Shown: positions 1-4,246 of the stretch, in pieces
Layout of the letters: each line of letters begins with the position of its first letter
How positions within the stretch are numbered: position 1 is the first letter of the stretch
Source of the DNA: Campylobacteraceae bacterium
GTDB taxonomy: Bacteria > Campylobacterota > Campylobacteria > Campylobacterales > Campylobacteraceae
NCBI GenBank assembly: GCA_031290675.1
Contig: JAITNC010000097.1
Location: 1-7,187, forward strand
Reading direction: 5' to 3'
DNA length: 7,187 nt
The notes under the pieces: model-generated
Databases searched by the model: none
What the model saw: only the letters and a program-made list of their open reading frames with translations
What the model was told of the DNA's origin: nothing
Translations under genes and position numbers: made by a program

Positions 1-18
1 GCCAGAGAGAAACTTCTG

Positions 19-40
19 CCCCCTCTTTTGCGAGAGGGGG
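19..40 (-). other. GC-rich 3' hairpin downstream of the small peptide stop
   Basis: CCCCCTCT (19-26) and AGAGGGGG (33-40) form a perfect 8-bp stem with a six-base loop, 10 nt past the TAA of the 22-aa gene. It could stabilise the 3' end of the transcript or contribute to termination. The bases that follow on the minus strand are mixed rather than a U-run, so a classical intrinsic terminator is not supported. Confidence 0.4.
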
Positions 41-49
41 ACTTGCTTT

Positions 50-118
50 TTAACAAGCTTTTGTTACGATTAAGCACAAAAGTGTTATAATCACAAACAG
101 AAGTTGAATTCTAGGCAT
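50..118 (-). CDS. Candidate small hydrophobic toxin peptide (type I TA-like), 22 aa
   Basis: A 22-codon frame runs from ATG (118-116) to TAA (52-50). The peptide starts MPRIQ, has an almost wholly hydrophobic core (residues 6-18, rich in Leu, Ile and Val with one Thr and one Cys) flanked by Arg3 and Lys20, and ends in Ala-Cys. It could span or disturb a membrane. The start is preceded by GAGGTGAT (130-123), an eight-base match to the 16S 3' anti-Shine-Dalgarno sequence, with good spacing to the ATG at 118. An in-frame ATG at 124-122 would add two residues but sits on the Shine-Dalgarno. A five-codon mini-ORF, stop included (143-129, MTSK-stop), ends within the Shine-Dalgarno and could couple translation, as mok does for hok. 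Short membrane peptides with sequestered Shine-Dalgarno sequences and an internal antisense promoter are typical of type I toxins such as AapA in Helicobacter. I find no convincing sequence match to a named toxin family, so the toxin role is inferred from architecture. Confidence 0.45.
   Translation of the reverse strand: MPRIQLLFVIITLLCLIVTKAC
83..91 (+). promoter_or_regulatory. Extended -10 promoter for a putative antisense RNA
   Basis: TGTTATAAT contains a perfect TATAAT (86-91) with the TGn extension (83-85). It lies inside the 22-codon peptide frame on the opposite strand and would start RNA near 97-99, running through the peptide start codon, Shine-Dalgarno and leader. A TTGTTA at 61-66 is a poor -35 at 19-bp spacing, but an extended -10 does not need one. 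Position and direction match IsoA-type antitoxin promoters. Confidence 0.5.
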
Positions 119-125
119 CTTCATC

Positions 126-140
126 ACCTCATTTAGAGGT
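126..140 (-). promoter_or_regulatory. Shine-Dalgarno-sequestering hairpin of the small peptide gene
   Basis: On the minus strand, ACCTC (140-136), loop TAAAT, GAGGT (130-126) form a perfect 5-bp stem. The 3' arm is the core of the Shine-Dalgarno GAGGTGAT of the 22-aa peptide gene, so the folded message would be poorly translated. The stem is short, and occlusion may depend on the wider fold. Confidence 0.5.
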
Positions 141-152
141 CATAAATTAGCT

Positions 153-172
153 AGAGAGGTTCCTGCCTCTCT
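153..172 (-). other. 5'-leader hairpin of the candidate toxin mRNA
   Basis: AGAGAGG (153-159) and CCTCTCT (166-172) form a perfect 7-bp stem with a six-base loop, read on either strand. On the minus strand it would be the first structure of the peptide mRNA leader. On the plus strand it would be the 3' hairpin of the antisense RNA. No U-run follows on the plus strand, so intrinsic termination there is doubtful. The arm at 166-172 also belongs to the long-range pairing with bases 1-9, so the two folds compete. Confidence 0.5.
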
Positions 173-190
173 GGCTCAACCTCAATCATC

Positions 191-196
191 ATCATA
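191..196 (-). promoter_or_regulatory. Possible -10 for the small peptide mRNA
   Basis: The minus strand reads TATGAT at 196-191, which would start RNA near 184, just before the pairing segment 175-167. A TATAAA-like run in the AT-rich stretch at 230-243 is an alternative that would lengthen the leader. No good -35 is visible for either. The rest of the 181-243 gap is AT-rich and holds only a weak AACTTT/AAAGTT inverted repeat (205-210 with 221-226). Confidence 0.3.
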
Positions 197-243
197 TCCA
201 AATAAACTTTTCATATGTTTAAAGTTGTTATATTTATATTATC

Positions 244-759
244 TTAATTTTTGCCTGATTTGTAGTTTCGCTTTTTAAGTGATAAAAACTCTTCATACCG
301 CTTGTCTATGACACTTTTGACTATCTCGTAATTTTCCTCACTGTTTTCAACGTAAAAGTAAGCGCTATCATCGGAGCTGTCTATGTTTGTGGTTGTCAAT
401 TTTGATTTGACAAGTTCGTCATAATCACCCGTATAAGTTCCGTATGTTTGGGCAAATTTCGTGTTTTCGCGACCATAATACGCTATAGCAAAAAGAACGC
501 CTCTCGTGTTAAGCTCGTCCGTTGTAAACGCACCGTCAAGGCAATCAAGGATAAATTCTCTGCCGTCCAGCGTCTTGTTTTTTATCTGCTCAAGCTCGTT
601 GGCGTGCTCTCTCACCATCTCTTTGCTCGCAAAGTCCTTTTCCACGCACCAGCGCAAGAAAAACGCTATATGCGTCGCGCCAGCCTCGTGTGAAATGCCC
701 GTTGGGGCGCTTGGGGTGTCGTAGTGCCACTTCGCCTTATCAAAAGTTTGAGATTTCAT
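244..759 (-). CDS. Hypothetical protein, DUF7832-like, 171 aa
   Basis: This is a soluble-looking, acidic and Lys-rich protein with no signal peptide or membrane segment. The N-terminal block DKAKWHY (residues 7-13) and EAGATHIAFFLRWC (25-38) resemble the conserved start of proteins annotated as DUF7832, as I remember that family. A second block follows around residues 73-96 (DGAFTTDEL, then FAIAYYG), and the C-terminus is polar. The biochemical function is unknown. Small proteins of this style often sit as immunity or accessory genes, but no toxin partner is visible here. The ATG at 759-757 is supported by AAGGAG at 770-765 with five bases between. The gene stands alone between the TA-like locus and a repeat-rich spacer, outside the core operon. 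A Fur-type box and TACAAT elements upstream suggest iron-responsive expression. The frame is surely coding; the family label is moderately sure and the role unknown. Confidence 0.8.
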   Translation of the reverse strand: MKSQTFDKAKWHYDTPSAPTGISHEAGATHIAFFLRWCVEKDFASKEMVREHANELEQIKNKTLDGREFILDCLDGAFTTDELNTRGVLFAIAYYGRENTKFAQTYGTYTGDYDELVKSKLTTTNIDSSDDSAYFYVENSEENYEIVKSVIDKRYEEFLSLKKRNYKSGKN

Positions 760-796
760 ATCTACTCCTTTTAATATCGCCTCAAAATTTCATATC

Positions 797-802
797 ATTG
801 TA
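797..802 (-). promoter_or_regulatory. Proximal -10 (TACAAT) for the 171-aa gene
   Basis: TACAAT on the minus strand (802-797) lies 37 bases before the ATG and would start RNA near 790. A T-rich stretch occupies the -35 region, as is common in Campylobacterota promoters, without a clear -35 hexamer. Confidence 0.4.
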
Positions 803-857
803 TCATAATTTTTAGCTTAAAAATGGTATAAAATACTGACAGAACTGTTTTTGGGCG

Positions 858-886
858 ATTGTAAAATAGTGGTAGATTGATAATAA
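858..886 (-). promoter_or_regulatory. Distal promoter under the Fur-type box
   Basis: On the minus strand, a TTATTA-like -35 at about 886-881 is separated by 17 bp from TACAAT at 863-858. The -35 falls inside the Fur-type palindrome, the standard position for repression. A transcript from here would carry a leader of roughly 90 nt before the 171-aa gene. The individual hexamers are only fair matches. Confidence 0.4.
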
Positions 887-893
887 TTATCAA
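877..893. promoter_or_regulatory. Fur-type operator, perfect 7-1-7 palindrome
   Basis: TTGATAATAATTATCAA contains TGATAAT-A-ATTATCA (878-892), every base of the 7-1-7 consensus for ferric-uptake regulator sites, extended by one pair on each side. It overlaps the -35 region of a minus-strand promoter reading towards the 171-aa gene. No coding gene begins to its right on the plus strand, so that gene is the only likely target. AT-rich palindromes arise by chance more often than GC-rich ones, hence the reservation. Confidence 0.65.
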
Positions 894-902
894 AAAAAGA
901 GC

Positions 903-938
903 TGAGATTGTTACGTTCGCTTCGCTCCTCACAATGAC
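903..938. repeat. Dispersed intergenic repeat, copy 1
   Basis: The segment runs from TGAGATTG through the centre TTCGCTTCGCTCCTC to ACAATGAC. It is a diverged form of the widespread extragenic repeat of the 'attgc...tcgcttcgctcctcgcaatgac' type, which gives spurious peptides containing 'CHCEERSE' on the opposite strand. Its ends are imperfectly complementary, so it can fold. It is non-coding. Confidence 0.6.
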
Positions 939-960
939 ACAACGGGGAGGGTAGAATGTA

Positions 961-1004
961 TGGATTGCCACGCCTGAGATTGCGGTGACAAGAGCGCAAT
1001 GACG
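961..1004. repeat. Dispersed intergenic repeat, copy 2
   Basis: TGGATTGCCACGCCTG (961-976) is identical to bases 1273-1288 of copy 3. A diverged middle follows, then CGCAATGACGG at the right end, also shared with copy 3. The middle contains extra bases relative to copy 3, so this copy looks like a mosaic or partly duplicated unit. Confidence 0.65.
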
Positions 1005-1019
1005 GTAAGGTGGGGGGAT

Positions 1020-1039
1020 TTGTATTACATTGTATTACA
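1020..1039. repeat. Tandem 10-bp direct repeat (TTGTATTACA x2)
   Basis: Two perfect, adjacent copies of TTGTATTACA. The second, with the next A, is itself a palindrome (TTGTA-T-TACAA). It could be an operator pair, but no promoter or gene is positioned for it, so no function is claimed. Confidence 0.5.
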
Positions 1040-1083
1040 AAAGTGCTGGTGAATGCCCTGAGAATGCCAAATTTATGTTTCTA

Positions 1084-1104
1084 TGGCACAGCTATTTTGT
1101 GCCA
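1084..1104. repeat. 7-bp hairpin in the spacer
   Basis: TGGCACA (1084-1090) and TGTGCCA (1098-1104) are perfectly complementary around a seven-base loop. No U-run follows on either strand, so it is probably part of a repeat or an RNA structure rather than a terminator. Confidence 0.4.
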
Positions 1105-1224
1105 AGACGAGGCAAGGAGTGAGCCTGCTAGGAATAATACGAACTGGTATATGACGACGCTGGCGAATGACTAACGACGTATTGGTGCAAAAGAGCGTGG
1201 GAGAGAACATAAAAGATTATGTTA

Positions 1225-1312
1225 GGAGATTTTACAAAGGCTCGTCCTGCCGTAAAATCTCCGTAAAAGGCTGGATTGCCACGCCTGCACCTCGCAATGA
1301 CGGAGATTTTAC
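1225..1312. repeat. Alternating inverted repeats at the rarA 3' end
   Basis: Three related arms are present: GGAGATTTTAC (1225-1235), GTAAAATCTCCG (1252-1263) and CGGAGATTTTAC (1301-1312). The middle arm can pair with either neighbour (11 and 12 bp), giving two mutually exclusive hairpins in any transcript leaving rarA. The outer arm at 1301-1312 covers the rarA stop codon (1311-1309), and the larger hairpin has repeat copy 3 as its loop. This could protect the 3' end or act as a weak terminator. There is no T-run after it. Confidence 0.55.
1273..1303. repeat. Dispersed intergenic repeat, copy 3, abutting the rarA 3' end
   Basis: TGGATTGCCACGCCTG is followed by CACCT and CGCAATGACGG. This is the cleanest of the three copies and lies immediately past the rarA stop codon. 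It forms the loop of the larger inverted repeat at 1252-1312. Insertion here would not alter rarA much beyond its last codons. Confidence 0.65.
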
Positions 1313-2505
1313 TTTTTCTTATCCTTCTGTACTATCTTTTCGTGCCACTCCAAAAGCGTTTTCTCAAAACCTATGCCTTGAGATGTGTAAAATTTCAGCG
1401 GCGTGGCGAGATAACTCTGCTTCACCCACCCGCCAAAGTCGTGCGGATAGATATAGCCCTTATTTAGCGGGCTTTTGAGGTGTTCGGGTACTTCTAACGC
1501 TCTGTTTTCACTAACATACTTTTGCGCTTTGCCGACAGCCACATACGAGCTGTTCGACTTCGGGCTGGAGGCGAGATATACGACACATTGGGCTAAGATG
1601 ATGCGAGCCTCGGGGTAGCCTATTTTACTAACAGCGCTCAGTGTACTTGCCGCCAAATTTAGCGCATTTGGGTTAGCGTTGCCGATATCTTCGCTGGAGA
1701 GTATCACTAACCGTCTGGCGATGAAGTCGGGACTCTCACCGCCGTCTATCAAGCGGGCTAGATAATACAAAGCAGCGTCTATATCGCTTCCCCGCACACT
1801 TTTTATCATCGCCGAGATGAGATTGTAATGCGTGTCATCGCTGCTAACACCGTCTTTGAGAGCGTGCGGACGCAGGTTTTTGAGCAGCTCCAAATCCACC
1901 TCTTTACTAACATACAACGCATACTCCAAGAGGTTCAAAAGCGACCTGCTATCACCCGCAGAGGAGCTGATGATGTAGCTTTTCGCCTCCGGCGTTATCG
2001 TGAAATCAAGCTGTTTTTGGGCGTTTTCAAGTATCTTTTCCAAGTCCTCGTGCTCAAGCGCTTTGAACTCAAAAAGCATAGCACGTGAGCGAATGCCCGC
2101 CGTGAGCGAAAAGTAGGGGTTTTCGGTCGAAGCGCCTATGATGATGGCGCTCTGGTTTTCCATCGGTATCAAAAGCACCTCTTGCTGTGTTTTTGAAAGA
2201 CGGTGTACCTCGTCTACGAAGATGAGCGGTTTGATGAGCCCGCCTTGGTATTGGGCAAATATCTTGCGAAACTCCTCCACCTTCAAGCTCGTGGCGTCAA
2301 GCTCGTAAAATGGGCTGTTCAGCGCATTTGCCACGACTCTCGCCATAGTGGTTTTGCCCGTACCCGGAGGTCCAAAAAACATACAATGCGGCATTTTGCC
2401 GCTTTTTAAAAGTTTGAAAAATGGTGCATTTGAAGCTGTCAAATGCCTCTGCCCGCATATCTCTTCTATCTTTTTAGGTCTAAATGCGAGGCTTAGATTT
2501 TCCAT
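1309..2505 (-). CDS. rarA: Replication-associated recombination protein A (RarA/MgsA AAA+ ATPase), 398 aa
   Basis: RarA (MgsA, the WRNIP1 family) is an ATPase related to clamp loaders. It acts at stalled replication forks and ssDNA ends together with SSB and RecA. The sequence shows the Walker A GPPGTGKT (residues 45-52), a Walker B with DEVH (98-101), sensor 1 GASTENP (124-130), an SR arginine-finger position (140-141) and a sensor-2 region GDSRSLLNLLE (184-194). The C-terminal oligomerisation half carries the family signature ending in YPHDFGGWVKQSYL. The length is slightly under the roughly 440 aa of the enterobacterial protein, which is normal for shorter orthologs. The ATG at 2505-2503 overlaps the rluB stop codon as TGATG, implying coupled translation, with AAGG about ten bases upstream. 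It is the last gene of the operon. Its stop codon lies inside an inverted repeat next to a dispersed repeat, and GTTAGT hexamers are unusually frequent in it and in rluB. Confidence 0.95.
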   Translation of the reverse strand: MENLSLAFRPKKIEEICGQRHLTASNAPFFKLLKSGKMPHCMFFGPPGTGKTTMARVVANALNSPFYELDATSLKVEEFRKIFAQYQGGLIKPLIFVDEVHRLSKTQQEVLLIPMENQSAIIIGASTENPYFSLTAGIRSRAMLFEFKALEHEDLEKILENAQKQLDFTITPEAKSYIISSSAGDSRSLLNLLEYALYVSKEVDLELLKNLRPHALKDGVSSDDTHYNLISAMIKSVRGSDIDAALYYLARLIDGGESPDFIARRLVILSSEDIGNANPNALNLAASTLSAVSKIGYPEARIILAQCVVYLASSPKSNSSYVAVGKAQKYVSENRALEVPEHLKSPLNKGYIYPHDFGGWVKQSYLATPLKFYTSQGIGFEKTLLEWHEKIVQKDKKK

Positions 2506-2507
2506 CA
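2503..2507 (-). promoter_or_regulatory. TGATG stop/start overlap, rluB to rarA
   Basis: The rluB TGA (2507-2505) shares its A with the rarA ATG (2505-2503). Ribosomes ending rluB can restart on rarA, so output of the two genes is probably linked. Confidence 0.75.
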
Positions 2508-3278
2508 GTAATATACCTTGTTATCCTTCAAAAAGGCTCGCAAATCCTCATATTCGGAGGTGGTCAAAAAGCGGTGTTTGCCACTCTTGAGCACACCAAG
2601 GTCTACCCTTCCGTAACTAACACGTTTCAAGTCTGTTATGTCGGCGTCAAAATGGGCGAAAAAGCGTCTAAGCTCTCTGTTTTTGCCTTCATTTATCATC
2701 ACTTTGAGTTTTGTGTACCCTCCGCTGCTTCCAAACACGTGAAAAGCCACGAACGGAGCAAAGCTCATACTTTTTATCTTACTCATAGCGTGTCCGCCTT
2801 TTGAGGCGTCTGAGAGCTCAAGTCCGTTTTGCATCGCGTCTTTCATCGCTTCGCTGACTTCGCCTTTTATCTTGAGGTAATAAACCCGCTCAAGGTCGCT
2901 CTCCATCAAAGCCGAAGCGATAGCCGAAGCGTCTGTTAGTAAAAGCAGCCCTTCGCTGGCGTAGTCAAGCCTTCCAACGCTTATAAAATGGGAGTATTTT
3001 TTCGGCAGCGTGTCGTATATGGTGCGTCTGCCTCTGTCGTCTTTTTTACTAACAAGCTCGCCTTTTGGTTTGTGATAGACGAGGACTGTAAACTCGCTCT
3101 TTTTGAAAATCTTTTTATTATGCACCTCAACGGTGTCGTCGTAACTAACTTGAGTTGATAAGTCGCTGTTAGTCTTGCCGTTCACCCTGACATTGCCCTC
3201 GCTGATGAGCTTGTCGGCTTCACGGCGTGAGTATTTTGTGTTATGAGAGATAAATTTATTTAATCGCAGCTTCTCCAT
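2505..3278 (-). CDS. rluB: 23S rRNA pseudouridine synthase, RsuA/RluB family, 257 aa
   Basis: The enzyme isomerises a specific uridine in rRNA to pseudouridine. RluB targets U2605 (E. coli numbering) in the peptidyl-transferase region of 23S rRNA. An N-terminal S4 RNA-binding domain (residues 5-55, RLNKFIS then RREADKLISEGNVRVNG) precedes the catalytic domain, which carries GRLDYASEGLLLLTD (102-116) with Asp105 as the nucleophile. NEGKNRELRRFF, the usual family element, lies near the C-terminus. RsuA is the close alternative, so the rRNA target is inferred from family habit. A longest-frame call begins one codon earlier at TTG (3281-3279), but ATG at 3278-3276 is the better start because it overlaps the kpsF stop as TGATG, the same arrangement as at the rarA junction. 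GAGG lies about 13 bases upstream, a weak ribosome site consistent with coupling. Confidence 0.92.
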   Translation of the reverse strand: MEKLRLNKFISHNTKYSRREADKLISEGNVRVNGKTNSDLSTQVSYDDTVEVHNKKIFKKSEFTVLVYHKPKGELVSKKDDRGRRTIYDTLPKKYSHFISVGRLDYASEGLLLLTDASAIASALMESDLERVYYLKIKGEVSEAMKDAMQNGLELSDASKGGHAMSKIKSMSFAPFVAFHVFGSSGGYTKLKVMINEGKNRELRRFFAHFDADITDLKRVSYGRVDLGVLKSGKHRFLTTSEYEDLRAFLKDNKVYY

Positions 3279-3280
3279 CA
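3276..3280 (-). promoter_or_regulatory. TGATG stop/start overlap, kpsF to rluB, deciding the rluB start
   Basis: The kpsF TGA (3280-3278) shares one base with ATG (3278-3276). This favours ATG over the adjacent in-frame TTG (3281-3279) as the rluB start. Confidence 0.7.
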
Positions 3281-4237
3281 ACGTATGCCCGCCTCTATCA
3301 AATCGTGGATATGCAAAACGCCTATCGGTTTGTTATTTTTGTCTACAATGACCAAAAGTTGGATTTTGCGCTCTTCCAAAAACACGAGAGCGTCGCTCGC
3401 TAACAGGTTTTTGTTATTTAGCGTTTTTGGCTCTTTCGTAGCGTAATCAATCGCCAAAGAGTTGATAGTAAAGTCCTCTCTCATCAGCGCACGCCTCAAG
3501 TCCCCATCGCTCAAAAGAGCTTTCACAACGCCATCTTTGTCCGTCAATATAACGCTTCCAAGCCTTCCGTGCGTCATGATGTCTATCGCCTCTTTCAAGG
3601 ACGCCCCCTCGTCCGCTATCGGCAGGTCTATCCTCATGATGTCGCTTGTTTTTACAAATAACTTTTTGCCAAGCGAGCCGCCCGGGTGAAACGAAGCGAA
3701 ATCCTCTTTTTTGAAGTTTCTCTTTTTCATCAGGCAAACCGCCAAAGCATCGCCCAGAGCCATCGTCAAGGTCGTGGAGCAGGTAGGAGCGACGTCCAGC
3801 GGACACGCCTCTTTTTCCACGCAGATGGGCAAAAATAGATCACTGTAACGCCCGAGCGAGCTGTTTTTTGACTTTGCCATGCCGATAAGCGGAATGTCAA
3901 ATCTCTTGATATGCGGCAGTATGCGGATAAGCTCTTCGCTCTCGCCGCTGTAGCTGATAGCAAGCACGCCGTCGCTTTTGCCTATCATACCGAGGTCGCC
4001 GTGCATCGCCTCTGTGGGGTGCAGAAAAAAGCTGCTTGTGCCCGTACTTGCAAATGTGGCGGCTATTTTTGCGCCGACAAGTCCGCTTTTGCCGACACCT
4101 GTTACTATAAGTTTGCCCTTCAAGCCGCAAATCATATCTACAGCCGCGCTGATGTCGTCGCTCAAGCGTTCAGAGGCTATGCTTATCTGTTTCGCCTCAA
4201 GTTCCATAACGTCTTTGGCTATCTTTTTAAAATCCAT
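3278..4237 (-). CDS. kdsD: Arabinose-5-phosphate isomerase (KpsF/KdsD/GutQ family), 319 aa
   Basis: The enzyme converts ribulose-5-phosphate to arabinose-5-phosphate in the cytoplasm, the first step to Kdo for lipooligosaccharide or capsule. The sugar-isomerase (SIS) domain fills residues 1-190, with VTGVGKSG (45-52, Lys50 at the catalytic-lysine position), HPTEAMHGDLGMI (73-85), SYSGES (96-101), CVEKEACPLDVAPTCSTT (139-156, acidic Glu141) and SFHPGGSLGKKL (182-193) with the conserved His184. Two CBS domains follow at about 197-255 and 263-319, as in the full-length family. All expected catalytic positions are present. The ATG at 4237-4235 follows the rnj stop by nine bases and has AAAGGCGG just upstream. 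Its presence in an RNA-processing operon links envelope precursor supply to growth genes. kpsF and kdsD are names for the same activity, and capsule-specific use cannot be told from the sequence. Confidence 0.94.
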   Translation of the reverse strand: MDFKKIAKDVMELEAKQISIASERLSDDISAAVDMICGLKGKLIVTGVGKSGLVGAKIAATFASTGTSSFFLHPTEAMHGDLGMIGKSDGVLAISYSGESEELIRILPHIKRFDIPLIGMAKSKNSSLGRYSDLFLPICVEKEACPLDVAPTCSTTLTMALGDALAVCLMKKRNFKKEDFASFHPGGSLGKKLFVKTSDIMRIDLPIADEGASLKEAIDIMTHGRLGSVILTDKDGVVKALLSDGDLRRALMREDFTINSLAIDYATKEPKTLNNKNLLASDALVFLEERKIQLLVIVDKNNKPIGVLHIHDLIEAGIR

Positions 4238-4246
4238 CGTCCGCCT

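Larger units (their letters stand above)
1..175 (-). other. Long-range 5'/3' complementarity enclosing the peptide gene
   Basis: Bases 1-9 (GCCAGAGAG) are the exact reverse complement of 167-175 (CTCTCTGGC), a 9-bp match at the two ends of the 175-base block holding the peptide gene. In a minus-strand transcript the leader would pair with the 3' region. Such closing pairings keep hok and aapA full-length mRNAs inert until 3' trimming. The match may continue beyond the left window edge, which I cannot see. The same termini could also be read as short inverted repeats of a miniature element, but no target duplication is visible. Confidence 0.4.
98..176 (+). ncRNA. Putative antisense RNA antitoxin, about 75-80 nt
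   Basis: Transcription from the extended -10 at 86-91 would yield an RNA complementary to the first codons, start codon, Shine-Dalgarno and 5' leader of the small peptide message. The predicted RNA can form three hairpins: AGAA/TTCT (100-103 with 109-112), ACCTC/GAGGT (126-130 with 136-140) and AGAGAGG/CCTCTCT (153-159 with 166-172). Its 5' end is predicted from the promoter. Its 3' end is a guess at the last hairpin, because no U-tract follows. Hairpin-rich RNAs of this size antisense to a toxin leader are the antitoxins of aapA/isoA-like systems. No expression evidence is available here. Confidence 0.35.
760..1308. other. Non-coding repeat-rich spacer
   Basis: This gap of about 550 nt between rarA and the 171-aa gene has no credible gene on either strand. 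It holds two TACAAT promoter candidates and a Fur-type box for the 171-aa gene, three dispersed repeat copies, a tandem pair of TTGTATTACA (1020-1039), a 7-bp hairpin (1084-1104) and an alternating inverted-repeat set (1225-1312). The frames that do exist here translate into the low-complexity peptides typical of extragenic repeats. The 1105-1224 section shows nothing I can name. Confidence 0.6.

Noticed and set aside
50..118. Assignment of the 22-aa peptide to the Hok/Gef family
   Set aside because: A leading MPR, a TLL and a late Cys echo Hok, but the peptide is less than half the length and lacks the conserved C-terminal part. Similarity at this length is not meaningful.
153..180. Intrinsic terminator for the plus-strand antisense RNA
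   Set aside because: The stem is good, but a mixed sequence rather than a T-run follows, so a terminator call is not supported.
817..999. Minus-strand 60-codon frame containing the peptide 'CHCEERSE'
   Set aside because: This peptide is the translation of a known type of extragenic repeat. It spans two repeat copies, the Fur-type box and a promoter, and has no ribosome site or coding character.
1167..1478. Plus-strand 103-codon frame crossing the repeat and the rarA 3' end
   Set aside because: It runs through the dispersed repeat and antiparallel to the conserved rarA C-terminus. No ribosome site was seen and the protein looks random.
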